From contig NZ_VEWK01000002.1 in NCBI RefSeq assembly GCF_006376675.1, positions 496,001 to 560,000 on the forward strand: DNA of 64,000 bases, written 5' to 3'. Under the pieces are notes generated by a model that was not told the DNA's origin, ran no database searches, and worked only from the letters and a program-made list of their open reading frames with translations. The position numbers were made by a program, and so were the translations under genes. The stretch is from Brucella pecoris. Lineage in GTDB: Bacteria; Pseudomonadota; Alphaproteobacteria; Rhizobiales; Rhizobiaceae. This document shows, piece after piece, positions 19,975 through 29,287 of the stretch (its first letter is position 1; each line of letters begins with the position of its first letter).

Positions 19975-19995
19975 GCCTCTCTCCTCGGCGAACTA

Positions 19996-20101
19996 GAGCA
20001 TTTCCAGCACAAGTGTGAAGCGGCTTTGCGTAGGATAATGCGACAAAACAAGTAGTTAGAGTGGTTCCGACGGTTCTGTTAAAAAACGGGGACAACTCTA
20101 A
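19996..20101 (+). repeat. Mosaic intergenic repeat (modules X and Y), well-preserved copy
   Basis: Module X begins gagcatttccagcacaagtg and ends at taggataatgcgac (about 20043). Module Y follows (gttagagtggttccgacggt... acaactctaa), with complementary ends. Copies or parts are at 291-398, 23932-24024 (inverted), 24592-24648, 40433-40470 and 52181-52282 (inverted). It lies upstream of the rarD-like gene and downstream of cimA, both on the minus strand. Confidence 0.75.
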
Positions 20102-20222
20102 AGTTGCTCGCAAGCTGATTACGGCAGGCGAAGCATCGAACTTCACCTGCTATGCGCTCAACAATCCATAAAATCCATTCAATTAAACTGATCGAAGCAT
20201 CAATCGTCGTGAACAGATGGAT

Positions 20223-21836
20223 TTACTCGGCAGCAGCCAATCCGGCCATCGAACGGTTCTTCATCAGCTTGTAATTGACCGAATCCATCAGGGCCTGGAA
20301 GGACGCATCGATGATATTGTCCGACACGCCGACCGTGCGCCAGCGGGCGCCGGTCGCATCCCCGGATTCTATCAGAACGCGGGTGATGGCGGCTGTGCCG
20401 CCATTGAGGATACGCACCTTGAAGTCCACCAGTTCAAGATCCTCGATCTCGGCCTGAAAACGCCCAAGATCCTTACGCAACGCAATATCGAGCGCGTTGA
20501 CCGGACCATGCCCTTCGGCGACCGACATGCGAACCTCGCCATCGACCTCCACCTTGACCACGGCTTCGGAAACGGTCTTCAACATGCCGTTGGCATCGAA
20601 ACGACGCTCGACAAGGCAGCGGAAGGATTCGACCTTGAAGAATTCCGGCTGCGGCGTCAGCATGTTGCGCGCTAGAAGTTCGAAACTCGCATCCGCGCCT
20701 TCATAGGCATAGCCTTCCGCCTCACGCTCCTTGACCAGCGCGATCAACGTGTCGAGACGGACATCGTCCTTCGCAACGCGGATACCCCTGCGTTCCAGTT
20801 CGGCGATGAAGTTGGATTTTCCGCCCTGATCCGACACCATAACTCGCCGGCTGTTGCCGACTGTTTCCGGCGGTATATGCTCGTAGGTCTGTGGTTCCTT
20901 AAGCAGCGCCGAGGCATGAATTCCGGCTTTGGTCGCAAAAGCGGAAGTACCGGTATAGGGTGCCTGCTCCGTCGGCGGACGGTTCAAAATGTCATCGAAG
21001 GCACGCGAGATCCGCGTGATCCCCTTCAGCGCGGCAGGCTTGATACCCAATTCAAAACGCTCGGCCCAATATGGCTTCAACGCAAGTGTCGGGATCAGCG
21101 AAACGAGATTGGCGTTGCCGCAGCGTTCGCCGATACCGTTGAGCGTACCCTGCACGTGGCGAACACCCGCATCGATAGCCGCGAGCGAGACGGCAACCGC
21201 CTGCTCGGTATCGTTGTGCGCATGGATGCCAAGGCTCTCGCCAGGGACCACTGCCGTCACGGCAGTGACGATTTCGGCCACTTCAGATGGTTGTGTACCG
21301 CCATTCGTATCGCACAGCACAACCCAGCGCGCACCGGCTGAATAGGCCGCCTTGGCACAGGCCAGCGCATATTCAGGATTGGCTTTATATCCATCGAAGA
21401 AATGCTCACAGTCGACCAGCGCTTCCCGCCCTGCCATGCGTGCTGCGGTGACCGAAGCCGTAATTGACTCCAGATTTTCCTCATTGGTGCAGCCGAGTGC
21501 GAGACGGACATGATAGTCCCAGCTTTTGGCGACGAAGCAGACTGCATCGGCTGAAGCCTGCAGCAGACTGGAAAGACCAGGATCGTTGGATGCAGAGACG
21601 CCCGCGCGCTTCGTCATGCCGAAGGCCACGAACTTGGCGCGTGCAGTCTGGCGACGCTTGAAGAAGGCTGTGTCAGTCGGGTTGGCACCCGGATAACCAC
21701 CCTCCACATAATCGACGCCCAGCTCTTCCAGCAACGCGACAATCGACTTCTTGTCTTCCACAGAGAAGTCAATGCCGGGCGTTTGCTGCCCGTCCCGCAG
21801 CGTGGTGTCGTAGATATAGATGCGTTCGCGTGCCAT
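20223..21836 (-). CDS. cimA: (R)-citramalate synthase
   Basis: A 537-residue enzyme of the isopropylmalate/citramalate synthase family from the ATG at 21836 (MARERIYIYDTTLRDGQQTP). The HMGL-like TIM barrel (1-275) has the DTTLRDG motif, the GIHAHNDTEQAV metal site and the HVQGTLNGIGERCGNANL signature. A LeuA-type allosteric domain occupies about 400-530. It condenses pyruvate with acetyl-CoA, giving a threonine-independent route to isoleucine. The motif YVEGGYPGANPTD favours CimA over LeuA, and length agrees. It lies downstream of cysS and the GFA gene on the same strand. Confidence 0.93.
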   Translation of the reverse strand: MARERIYIYDTTLRDGQQTPGIDFSVEDKKSIVALLEELGVDYVEGGYPGANPTDTAFFKRRQTARAKFVAFGMTKRAGVSASNDPGLSSLLQASADAVCFVAKSWDYHVRLALGCTNEENLESITASVTAARMAGREALVDCEHFFDGYKANPEYALACAKAAYSAGARWVVLCDTNGGTQPSEVAEIVTAVTAVVPGESLGIHAHNDTEQAVAVSLAAIDAGVRHVQGTLNGIGERCGNANLVSLIPTLALKPYWAERFELGIKPAALKGITRISRAFDDILNRPPTEQAPYTGTSAFATKAGIHASALLKEPQTYEHIPPETVGNSRRVMVSDQGGKSNFIAELERRGIRVAKDDVRLDTLIALVKEREAEGYAYEGADASFELLARNMLTPQPEFFKVESFRCLVERRFDANGMLKTVSEAVVKVEVDGEVRMSVAEGHGPVNALDIALRKDLGRFQAEIEDLELVDFKVRILNGGTAAITRVLIESGDATGARWRTVGVSDNIIDASFQALMDSVNYKLMKNRSMAGLAAAE

Positions 21837-21868
21837 TGTGCCTGCCTGTCGGTGGGTCTGCGGTCCGG

Positions 21869-22357
21869 TCAACCTTGCTGTTGCGGCCAGCTTTCAGTGT
21901 CGTAGTCGGGATGCTGATAGGAAATCATGGTTCTTACAAATTCGATGCTCTCCGGATCACGCTCCGTTGCATAGCCGGGAAGGCTTGCAAGTTCCGGCAC
22001 ATAGGGAAGCTGCTTCTCGATGCCCCACTGGACTGTCGGCTCGATTTCCTCCGGCGCATCGAATGCGCCGATGGCGAGCGCGATCCCGTCGGGTGCCTCG
22101 TAAGTAAGCGGCGTGCCACACTCAGGACAAAAGCCCCGCTGCACATGATTGGACGAACGGAAGCGCTTAGGCTCGTTGCGCGTCCATTCCAGCTTCGCAT
22201 CACTTACCGACACCAGAGGCGCATAGAAATTGCCGAACGCTTTCTGACACATGCGACAATGACAGATCGATGCGGAGCCCATCGCACCGTCAACGCGAAA
22301 GCGAACCGCACCGCACTGGCAACCGCCGGTATAGATCGGTTTGTTATCAAGCGTCAT
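21869..22357 (-). CDS. GFA/CENP-V-family zinc protein
   Basis: A 162-residue protein from the ATG at 22357, preceded by a clear RBS (gggagga). Zinc-binding cysteines are in the expected order: CQCG (about 12-15), CHCRMC (about 34-39) and CPECG (about 76-80). The family includes glutathione-dependent formaldehyde-activating enzyme (Gfa), but most members have unknown substrates; the label is structural. cysS lies 25 bases upstream and cimA 32 bases downstream, a probable single transcript. Confidence 0.9.
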   Translation of the reverse strand: MTLDNKPIYTGGCQCGAVRFRVDGAMGSASICHCRMCQKAFGNFYAPLVSVSDAKLEWTRNEPKRFRSSNHVQRGFCPECGTPLTYEAPDGIALAIGAFDAPEEIEPTVQWGIEKQLPYVPELASLPGYATERDPESIEFVRTMISYQHPDYDTESWPQQQG

Positions 22358-22382
22358 GTCATCCTCCCTATTCAACAGCCTG

Positions 22383-23900
22383 TTAGCCTACCACATCCCA
22401 ACTGGTTGTGCGTTCGCCCGTTGCCGGGTCCTTGCCATCCTTGAGCTGAACACCTTCCTGAAGCAGTTCATCGCGAATGCGGTCAGCCTCGGCCCAGTTT
22501 CTCTCATTGATGAAGCGCAGGCGCTCCGCAATACGTGCTTCAATGGCCTCACTATCCACTTCGGCCTTTGCAAAGACCGGAATGTCTTCAGCCGAAACGA
22601 AATGCGGATCGAACAGGCCCAACAGAGCCATGCCCTCGCCCAATCCGGCAACATCGCGTGCCTTGAAAGCCTTGCGCAACGCCGTGATTGCCGTCCAGCT
22701 GTTCAGATCGTCAGACAGGGCCTCGACGACCTCACCAACTGCAGTCAGCGTTTGCGGCAATTCGAAACCCCTGTCGCGCAGCAAGCCATACCAGCGATGC
22801 AGTTCATCGGCAGATTCTGCCAGACGCTGCGCCGTCCAGTTGATCGGCTCGCGATAATGCGTCTGCAACATCGACAGGCGAGCCGCCAGACCGACCCAGC
22901 GATCGCGCGCATCGACGTCGTCCCAGACACCCAGTTGCGGCAGACCTTCGTTCAGCACATCGCGAATGGTGATGAAATTGCCGAGCGATTTCGACATCTT
23001 CTGCCCTTCGACCTGCAGGAAACCGTTATGCATCCAGATGCTTGCCATCCGCTCGGTGCCAAATGCGCAGCATGATTGCGCGATTTCGTTCTCGTGATGC
23101 GGGAAGACGAGATCAATGCCGCCGCCATGAATGTCGAACTGGTTCTTCAGCGGATCATCGCATTTCAGGCCACCGCCAAACGGCTCAAGCAGCTTGGCCA
23201 TCGACATGGCCGAGCACTCGATATGCCAGCCCGGACGACCCAATACCGAGATCCCCGCTGGAGAGGACCAGCCCGGCTCGCCCTCCTTCGACGGTTTCCA
23301 CAAGACAAAATCCATTTCGTCCCGCTTGTAGGATGCTACGTCGACGCGGGCGCCTGCCAGCATCTCATCCAGTGAGCGGCGAGCAAGCGCGCCGTAGCGC
23401 GGTCCCTTCCGTTCGTTCATTGCGGACGGCGAGAAGAGAACATGATCCTCGGCCACATAGGCCACACCGAGTTTCACCAAACGATCGATCATGGCGCGCA
23501 TCTCGTCCATGTGCTCGGTTGCACGCGGCTGAACGCTCGGCTGTAGATTGCCGAGCGCGGTTACGTCAGCCTGAAACTGTGCGTTCGTGCTTTCCGTCAC
23601 CCGACGAATGGCTTCATTGAAGGATAGATCAGGGTAATCGCGCGCGGCGCGTGCATTAATCTTGTCATCGACATCGGTAATGTTGCGCGCATAGGTGACG
23701 TGTTCCGCGCCATAGACATAACGCAGCAAACGGAACAACACGTCGAAAACGATCACCGGACGAGCGTTGCCTATATGCGCGAAGTCATAAACCGTCGGTC
23801 CGCAGACATACATGCGCACATTGTCGGCATCGATGGGAGAAAACTCCTCTTTCGTGCGGGTCAGCGTGTTGTACAGACGCAGTTGCGGCGCATAAGCCAT
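22383..23900 (-). CDS. cysS: Cysteinyl-tRNA synthetase
   Basis: A 505-residue class I synthetase from the ATG at 23900 ([20 protein letters not shown]). The HIGH-like motif [17 protein letters not shown] includes the zinc-ligand Cys, and [10 protein letters not shown] is the KMSKS loop. Further zinc ligands lie in the HIECSAMSM and HHENEIAQS segments. It charges tRNA-Cys in the cytoplasm. The upstream 500 bases carry a palindromic repeat and no obvious gene. Confidence 0.97.
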   Translation of the reverse strand: MAYAPQLRLYNTLTRTKEEFSPIDADNVRMYVCGPTVYDFAHIGNARPVIVFDVLFRLLRYVYGAEHVTYARNITDVDDKINARAARDYPDLSFNEAIRRVTESTNAQFQADVTALGNLQPSVQPRATEHMDEMRAMIDRLVKLGVAYVAEDHVLFSPSAMNERKGPRYGALARRSLDEMLAGARVDVASYKRDEMDFVLWKPSKEGEPGWSSPAGISVLGRPGWHIECSAMSMAKLLEPFGGGLKCDDPLKNQFDIHGGGIDLVFPHHENEIAQSCCAFGTERMASIWMHNGFLQVEGQKMSKSLGNFITIRDVLNEGLPQLGVWDDVDARDRWVGLAARLSMLQTHYREPINWTAQRLAESADELHRWYGLLRDRGFELPQTLTAVGEVVEALSDDLNSWTAITALRKAFKARDVAGLGEGMALLGLFDPHFVSAEDIPVFAKAEVDSEAIEARIAERLRFINERNWAEADRIRDELLQEGVQLKDGKDPATGERTTSWDVVG

Positions 23901-23931
23901 TGTAAATATTCCCCAAAAAGACCTACTGGAA

Positions 23932-24024
23932 CCGTTCCGCTCAAACAATATGCGGCACTGCTCCAGCTACTGTTTTCACGCATTATCCCACGCAAAACCG
24001 CTTCGCACTTTTGCTGGAAATGCT
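23932..24024 (-). repeat. Mosaic intergenic repeat, inverted copy upstream of cysS
   Basis: Read on the minus strand this is module X (agcatttccagcaaaagtgc, then gaagcggttttgcgtgggat, then aatgcg) followed by a degenerate module Y ending about 30 bases before the cysS ATG. It would therefore lie at the promoter or leader of cysS. Confidence 0.7.
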
Positions 24025-24398
24025 AAGCGCAACTGACCGCAGCCGACTGACCGGGGCGTTATCATCCAATTTTTATGAAAGGGAGACGAAAACGGCCGGG
24101 CCAGCAGGCTGCTAGCCAATAATAATCGCACAAATACAAATGATCGTGGTCGGCGTTTTCATGATTGCACTTATCCTCAGAGGGAGTGCCTCCGTCAAGA
24201 GCTTTCGCTAAGTGCCTGTTCCAAAAGTCACCCTGCCCTACCGCAAACACCCGGATCGCCGTGTTTGTTGTATTTTTGCAACCCGCGAGCGCCCTCTCCA
24301 GCGTTAACCGGAAAACCGCAAAACCGGCTCCAAACAGCCTTCATTCGGTCTCAATCAATCACAAAATGGTGAGCAGGCATTATCGAAAGGAAGGACCA
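24025..24398. other. Intergenic region without recognised genes
   Basis: I see an imperfect hairpin near 24097-24116 (ggccagcaggctgctagcc) and A/T-rich sequence but no convincing coding frame. The promoter of the 55-residue ORF at 24399 must lie here. Confidence 0.45.
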
Positions 24399-24566
24399 AT
24401 GTCTAAGAGTGAACTGCAACCTCGCCAAGACCGACTGGTTGATAAATACCGCGAAATCGGACCTGCCGTGCTTGTTGCAGCATTGCTGAACGCAACGCAG
24501 CGCAGCAGCGACGGTCGTAACGACAATCGCCGGCGTTCCATTCTCGCCGTCAAGAAGACAGGCTGA
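24399..24566 (+). CDS. Small hypothetical basic protein (55 aa)
   Basis: Begins at the ATG at 24399 with a good RBS (gaaaggaagg) six bases upstream: MSKSELQPRQDRLVDKYREI, then GPAVLVAALLNATQRSS and an arginine/lysine-rich tail (DNRRRSILAVKKTG). One amphipathic or hydrophobic helix is flanked by charged ends; net charge is positive. I do not recognise it. RBS and composition support it being real; the frame extends upstream to 24165 but that part is not convincing. A repeat element follows 25 bases after the stop. Confidence 0.6.
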   Translation: MSKSELQPRQDRLVDKYREIGPAVLVAALLNATQRSSDGRNDNRRRSILAVKKTG

Positions 24567-24591
24567 AGAAGCTGATATCGTTCAGCGCCTG

Positions 24592-24648
24592 GAGCATTTC
24601 CAGCAAAAGTGCGAAGCGGTTTTGCGTAGGATAATGCGACGAAAAAAC
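24592..24648 (+). repeat. Mosaic intergenic repeat, module X only
   Basis: Contains gagcatttccagcaaaagtg then cgaagcggttttgcgtagga then taatgcgac, nearly identical to module X at 19996. Module Y is absent, so the modules can occur separately. Confidence 0.7.
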
Positions 24649-24730
24649 CCTTGGAGCGCCGCAGGCTCGGCGATCAAAGTCGGTGGATGCGTAACACATA
24701 GCGCCAGTCCAGCAAGACTGGCGGTCACTG

Positions 24731-25510
24731 TCAGAACATCGAAAGCTGGCCGCCATTTCCGTCATCGGATTCGGGCTTGTTCTTTCGTTTCGGCACTGCA
24801 CGCTCCGAAGAAGCCTGCTCCTCTACACGTTCCTGCAAATCGGGCGTCGTGTTGGCGACCTTGTTGACCTTGTCCGACACCGGTATCGCTTCAAACAAAT
24901 CATCCTGCGCCGGACGCATGATATCCGCCACTTCTCGCGGCAGAAACCGCTTGCAATCAAGCCAGCGGGCAAAATCTTCCGGCTGCACGACGACCGGCAT
25001 CCTTTCATGGATCGGCCGCAACAAGCCGTTTGCGCTTGTCGTCAATATGCCTCCGGTATCGATCTGCGATCCATCCACACTGCTCCATGTCTCGATCAAG
25101 CCGCCAAAAGCGACAATGCCGCCCTTGCGCGGCCGCACCCAATAGGCTTGAGCCTTATTCTTCCCTTCACGGCGCCACTCATAGAAGCCCGATGCCGGAA
25201 TCAAGGCGCGCCGGTGGTTCAGCGCCGCGCGAAACGAATTCTTCTCCGCAGCCGTCTCGGAGCGGATATTGAACATGAGCGGCCAGTCGTTCGGGTCTTT
25301 GACCCAGGACGGAACAAACCCCCAGCGCACGAGCATACCGACGCGATCCGGCCTGTTGCTGCCCGGCGGCGGCGTTTCCCCGCCCAGAATGGTCAATATG
25401 GGCTGCGTTGGTGCGATATTATATCGTGGAGGAAAATCCTCTGCGATCAATGCGGCCACGAAGGCTTCCAGCTCTTCCCGGCTTGCAGTCAATGAAAAAC
25501 GTCCACACAT
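24731..25510 (-). CDS. yedK: SOS response-associated peptidase (SRAP, YedK/HMCES)
   Basis: A 259-residue SRAP protein from the ATG at 25510, which places the catalytic cysteine at position 2 after Met removal (MCGRFSLTASREELEAF). Other active-site residues are in RYNIAPTQPIL (Asn), PASGFYEWRREGK (Glu) and HERMPVVV (His). SRAP proteins form a stable thiazolidine crosslink with abasic sites in single-stranded DNA to protect them. A longer upstream frame would bury Cys2, so the later start is right. The C-terminus is a basic low-complexity tail (PKRKNKPESDDGNGG). Confidence 0.93.
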   Translation of the reverse strand: MCGRFSLTASREELEAFVAALIAEDFPPRYNIAPTQPILTILGGETPPPGSNRPDRVGMLVRWGFVPSWVKDPNDWPLMFNIRSETAAEKNSFRAALNHRRALIPASGFYEWRREGKNKAQAYWVRPRKGGIVAFGGLIETWSSVDGSQIDTGGILTTSANGLLRPIHERMPVVVQPEDFARWLDCKRFLPREVADIMRPAQDDLFEAIPVSDKVNKVANTTPDLQERVEEQASSERAVPKRKNKPESDDGNGGQLSMF

Positions 25511-25585
25511 AGTGAGCATGTTCAAGCTTTTTGGTGAGCGGTCAAGGGGTGCTTTTCCATAGCCAACTGGTGTAGCTTGAGCATC

Positions 25586-26041
25586 ATGAAAACAGTTCCC
25601 GTATTTCCGATTCCAGCCAAGGTTCATGGTGTTTCGCTGATCTGCAGACGCGAAGGGCGGTTTCTTCTGGTCGAGCGCGGGAAAGAGCCGTGGAAAGGCT
25701 GGCTTGCTTTTCCGGGTGGAAGTATCGAACTGGGCGAAACGTCCGAACAAGCCGCGATCCGTGAACTCAAGGAAGAAACAGCGCTTGATGCAAAGGCCCT
25801 GTCGCACGTCATAACCGTAGATCTGGCGCTTGAGGGGAAAGCGTATGACAAGAGCTATTACCTGTCCGTCTTCCGGGCCTGGCAGGTTTCTGGTCAGGAA
25901 GTCGCCGGAGACGATGCTGCATCGATTCACTGGCTGACGATAGAAGAAATGGCGTCTGCAAGGGTGACGGACAGTACCCTCGATGTCGCCCGCGCGGTGG
26001 CGGAAAATGAAGACAAGCGCTTGGATATTAATCCTGTTTAG
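25586..26041 (+). CDS. Nudix hydrolase
   Basis: A 151-residue Nudix protein from the ATG at 25586; a TTG nine bases upstream is possible. The Nudix box is complete apart from a conservative Ala near its end: G-x5-E-x7-R-E-L-K-E-E-T-A-L, seen as GGSIELGETSEQAAI then RELKEETAL at residues ~47-70. The motif binds Mg and hydrolyses a nucleoside-diphosphate-linked substrate, here unknown; strand order resembles ADP-ribose pyrophosphatase/MutT relatives. It is divergent from yedK with 75 bases between starts. Confidence 0.9.
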   Translation: MKTVPVFPIPAKVHGVSLICRREGRFLLVERGKEPWKGWLAFPGGSIELGETSEQAAIRELKEETALDAKALSHVITVDLALEGKAYDKSYYLSVFRAWQVSGQEVAGDDAASIHWLTIEEMASARVTDSTLDVARAVAENEDKRLDINPV

Positions 26042-26104
26042 CGATCTGCCTTGAAGAGGCCCCTATTTATAGCAATAGCTCATTTTCAGGTGAGAGGTTT
26101 TTGA

Positions 26105-26488
26105 TTGAAAAGCATTCCGTTTTTTCGACCGGCTATCTGCTTCTCGATCGCTTTGTGGGTCGGGGCGGCATCTCCGGCTTTGGCTCAGGACGCGCCCTAT
26201 GAAGGGAAGATGTTGCGGCTCGCAGAAATTCTCGGCTCGCTTCACTATCTGCGCAATCTTTGCGGCGAAGCTGGCAGCGAATGGCGCGATCGGATGGACG
26301 CGATTGTGTCGGCGGAAAAGCCTTCCGAAGCCGAACGGGTACGGCTCATTTCGAGCTTCAACCATGGGTATCGCGTGTTCAGCGACAATTACACCCGCTG
26401 CACCCCTTCGGCGCTTGCGGCGATAGATCGCTACATGAAGGAAGGCGAGGACTTGTCGAACGAGATCATCTCGCGCTATGGAAATTAA
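26105..26488 (+). CDS. TIGR02301-like secreted protein
   Basis: A 127-residue protein reading from a TTG at 26105. A stop codon lies immediately upstream in frame and the next ATG falls inside the mature protein, so the TTG start is almost forced; gagagg lies 5-10 bases before it. The signal peptide (FFRPAICFSIALWVGAASPA, then LAQDAP) predicts periplasmic location. The mature part is helical with two cysteines (NLCGEAGSEWRDRM; YTRCTPSAL). The RNLCGEAGSEWRDRM stretch is what I recall from the TIGR02301 family of alphaproteobacteria, function unknown. Confidence 0.75.
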   Translation: MKSIPFFRPAICFSIALWVGAASPALAQDAPYEGKMLRLAEILGSLHYLRNLCGEAGSEWRDRMDAIVSAEKPSEAERVRLISSFNHGYRVFSDNYTRCTPSALAAIDRYMKEGEDLSNEIISRYGN

Positions 26489-26644
26489 CCAATCATTCAC
26501 TCTTGTGCGGATTGACAGCATTAGTTCGTTCAAATCCGTGATAATCTGTTAACACTGTCTTAAGAAGGCAGTCACGTTGCAAGGTGGTAGAGCTCCCGCG
26601 AAACGGTGAGACACCGGCATTGCAACAGAAAGGCGAAAGCCAGG

Positions 26645-26911
26645 ATGAAGTCTATGGAACATGCACCGGCCGATCTGGACGAAATGATTGCGCGCGAGAA
26701 GAAACTCGTCGCAATCGAATATCATAACGAGGCCTGGGCTGACGGTATCTCCGAAGGTATCGAACCGGAAATCCTTGCTGAAGCAGCCTTCACGACGGCG
26801 CTTACCGAACTGATCCGCGAAGCAGGCGACGACTGTGCGCTGGAGCTGATCGAGAAAATGCGTGAACAGATCGTAGCGGGAACCTTCCTGCCGCAGCGCA
26901 TTCTTCAATAG
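26645..26911 (+). CDS. Conserved hypothetical small protein
   Basis: 88 residues from the ATG at 26645 (MKSMEHAPADLDEMIAREKK); an alternative ATG at 26654 has aggatg at better RBS spacing. The protein is acidic and all-helical with no membrane segment or signal peptide. A recognisable stretch is AFTTALTELIREAGDDCALE with one cysteine. I do not know its function. It stands between two secreted-protein genes on the same strand. Confidence 0.7.
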   Translation: MKSMEHAPADLDEMIAREKKLVAIEYHNEAWADGISEGIEPEILAEAAFTTALTELIREAGDDCALELIEKMREQIVAGTFLPQRILQ

Positions 26912-26984
26912 CACTGGTAGAACGCCGGTCGCGGGACCAGACCGGCGCAGCAGTTCCCTCCCGGCGTCCCTCTTCTAGCGCCAA

Positions 26985-27722
26985 ATGTCATTCCCGATCC
27001 GGAACTCCGCCTCTCCCCGAACTTTATTGGCCGGGATAATCCTTGCCTGCGGCATCGCCTTGCCTGCCGCTGCCGCCAGTTCATTTGACATTGCACTGGC
27101 CGATCAGTCAGATTTCCTGCCACGGCCAGGTGCCCGCGCGGTTGCGGATGAAGGCAACAACCCTTCCCCCATTCCAGCGCCCGGAGCACTTCCTCGCGCG
27201 GTGCCACGAGTATCGCCGGACAATGCGCCTGCCCCGGCTGCATCCTCCAAGCCCATGCCGGAAATCCACCGGGATTTCGACAAGCTGCCCGAACCCGTGC
27301 GGTTGACGCGTGAACGCATGCTGGAAGCAGCACGTTCCGGTGACATCGAGAAACTGCGACCGCTCCTTGGCGCCGAGGACAAGGCCACCCAACTCTCGCT
27401 CGAGGACCACGAGGAAGACGTTATCGATTTTCTCAAATCGCTCTCGGGTGACGAAGCGGGCCGTGAAGTTCTGGCTATCATCGTCGATCTGTTGGATACG
27501 GGCTATGTGCATCTGAATGCAGGCAAGGACGACGAGGTTTATGTCTGGCCCTATTTCTACGCCATGCCCCTCGACAGACTGACGCCGCCGCAGATCGTGG
27601 AGCTTTTCGAAATCGTCACCGCCGGTGATTTCGAGGATATGAAGAAAGCAGGCGGCTATATCTTCTACAGTATCGGTATCGGGCCGGACGGTAGCTGGCG
27701 CTTTTTCACTGCGGGTGAATAG
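26985..27722 (+). CDS. Hypothetical secreted protein with proline-rich linker
   Basis: 245 residues. An N-terminal signal peptide (TLLAGIILACGIALPAAAAS) is followed by a low-complexity Pro/Ala-rich stretch (about 55-90), then a compact acidic domain (about 95-245; DFDKLPEPVRLTRERMLEAA, then DDEVYVWPYFYAMPLDRLTP). The C-terminal domain ends in an aromatic strand pair (SYFY/GSWRFF-like). I recognise it only as the sort of conserved hypothetical found in Rhizobiales; no enzyme motif is visible. It is convergent with the GlxA-type regulator, ending at the base before that gene's stop. Confidence 0.75.
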   Translation: MSFPIRNSASPRTLLAGIILACGIALPAAAASSFDIALADQSDFLPRPGARAVADEGNNPSPIPAPGALPRAVPRVSPDNAPAPAASSKPMPEIHRDFDKLPEPVRLTRERMLEAARSGDIEKLRPLLGAEDKATQLSLEDHEEDVIDFLKSLSGDEAGREVLAIIVDLLDTGYVHLNAGKDDEVYVWPYFYAMPLDRLTPPQIVELFEIVTAGDFEDMKKAGGYIFYSIGIGPDGSWRFFTAGE

Positions 27723-28724
27723 TCAGACCCCGAAACGTACCCGGCTCGGCGGCTCGTTGTAGATGCGTTGCCAGACCCGGCGAAACTGCCGTGCGGAAGC
27801 AAAACCCGCTTGCGCCGCTACATTCTCGATATCGAGTTCGGAATTCAAAAGCATCTCGCGCGCAAGGCTGATCTTGAGACGATTGACATAGTCGGTCACC
27901 GTCATTCCGGCATATTCATTGAACAGACGCGAGAAGTTGCGCGGACTCGCACCGCCAATATCCGCCAGTCGTTCCACCGACCATTCCGCCGCCGGATCGT
28001 GTGCGATGGCATCCTGTGCGCGATGCACGACCGGGTTCATATGGTTCCGTCCCTCGAGCCAAGGCGATAGCTGTGGGTCATTGCCGCTGCGCCGCAAATA
28101 AACGACCAGATAACGCGCAACCGCCAGCGCCGTGGCGTGATCGGTCAGTCCGGCAACAATGTGCAGCATCAGATCGATGCCTGCGGTGATGCCCGCGCTC
28201 GTCAGCCTTTCACCATCTTCAACGAAGAGCCTGTTTTCATGAACACGCGCGGCTGGGGCCAGCCGTTCAAGTTCGCCAAGCGTCAAATGGTGCGTGGTGC
28301 AGGAATAGCCGTCGAGTAATCCCGCGCGCGCTGCGAGCAGCGCACCGGAACAGATCGTCACCAGCCGCACACCGGGACGCACCGCCTGGCGAAGCCATAG
28401 AACGATTTCTTTTTCCAGAACGGCATCAGCAGATCGGTCGATCTCCGCATTTCCGAGCGGAATGTCAGCCGCACCCGAAACAATGACCAGTGCGTCATGT
28501 GGCAGGGCCTCCGGCAAAGGTTCCACCCCCGCCACCGGCAAGCCAATGGAGCTGAGCGCGGTTGGGGCAGGCCCAATATAATGAACCTCGAACCGCACCT
28601 TATGCTGTTCAAGATTTGCCTTGCGCAAAACCTCCAGCGGTCCCGCCACGTCGAGCAGAAGCACACGTGGCGGGATGACGACATAAACCGGAACTATCCG
28701 GGTAATGTCCGCATGGTCACTCAT
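27723..28724 (-). CDS. GlxA-type AraC-family transcriptional regulator
   Basis: A 333-residue regulator from the ATG at 28724, overlapping the stop of the isochorismatase-fold gene (ATGA). Residues ~10-190 form a DJ-1/PfpI (glutamine amidotransferase-like) sensor domain (VVIPPRVLLLDVAGPLEVLR; TICSGALLAARAGLLDG with the nucleophile-elbow Cys). Residues ~225-330 are the AraC double HTH (RLADIGGASPRNFSRLFNEY, FASARQFRRVWQR). Coupling to a cysteine hydrolase suggests a shared small-molecule pathway, but the ligand cannot be read. Confidence 0.92.
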   Translation of the reverse strand: MSDHADITRIVPVYVVIPPRVLLLDVAGPLEVLRKANLEQHKVRFEVHYIGPAPTALSSIGLPVAGVEPLPEALPHDALVIVSGAADIPLGNAEIDRSADAVLEKEIVLWLRQAVRPGVRLVTICSGALLAARAGLLDGYSCTTHHLTLGELERLAPAARVHENRLFVEDGERLTSAGITAGIDLMLHIVAGLTDHATALAVARYLVVYLRRSGNDPQLSPWLEGRNHMNPVVHRAQDAIAHDPAAEWSVERLADIGGASPRNFSRLFNEYAGMTVTDYVNRLKISLAREMLLNSELDIENVAAQAGFASARQFRRVWQRIYNEPPSRVRFGV

Positions 28725-29287
28725 GCTGCCTTCCGCTCTCCCGGCGCAGCCAGCGCCTGTTCCACGGTTACAATACGGGCAAAACGATTGGCCAGAACAA
28801 GCTCGGTGCGAGCCTTGATATCGGCAGCGCTCCACTCGCGACCGCTTGCGTCCATCATGGGAAAGGTCAAGGTCGCTTCACTGACGAAATCGACATGATA
28901 TCCAAAATCTGATGCCTGCCGCGTTGTCGTCTCGCAGCATTGCTCGGTGCGAATGCCGGAAACCAGCACGCGGCGGATACCGTTGGCAACTAGCCACACG
29001 TCAAGCCCGCTTCCAACCAGTGCGCTGTGACGACGTTTGCGGAAAACTGCATCGGGTTCAATCGACAGGGGCGAAATCGCCTTCACCAGACCCGACGCTT
29101 CCGAGAACGGGCCTTCACTCTCGACATGAAAAATCTGCACCACCGGAATACCGGCACGCTTGGCGCCATCGATCAGCGCCTGCTGGCGTTCAATATAGGC
29201 ACCAACCTCTTCGTCCCGGTAGTAAGGCCGGTGGCGGAATGACTCCTGAGCGTCGATAACCAGCAAAGCTGTATCTTGAGCGGACAT
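28721..29287 (-). CDS. Isochorismatase-fold cysteine hydrolase
   Basis: 188 residues. The catalytic triad of the family is recognisable: Asp12 in LLVIDAQESF, Lys/Arg in the FRKRRHSAL segment, and Cys in SGIRTEQCCETTTRQA; the cis-peptide loop precedes it. Members hydrolyse isochorismate, nicotinamide or other amides. No clear substrate motif separates these here. Its stop overlaps the start of the GlxA-type regulator, so the two are a transcriptional unit. Confidence 0.88.
   Translation of the reverse strand: MSAQDTALLVIDAQESFRHRPYYRDEEVGAYIERQQALIDGAKRAGIPVVQIFHVESEGPFSEASGLVKAISPLSIEPDAVFRKRRHSALVGSGLDVWLVANGIRRVLVSGIRTEQCCETTTRQASDFGYHVDFVSEATLTFPMMDASGREWSAADIKARTELVLANRFARIVTVEQALAAPGERKAA

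Noticed and set aside
22341..23075. Plus-strand frame of 244 codons opposite cysS
   Set aside because: Antisense to cysS, which carries HIGH-like and KMSKS motifs in the right places.
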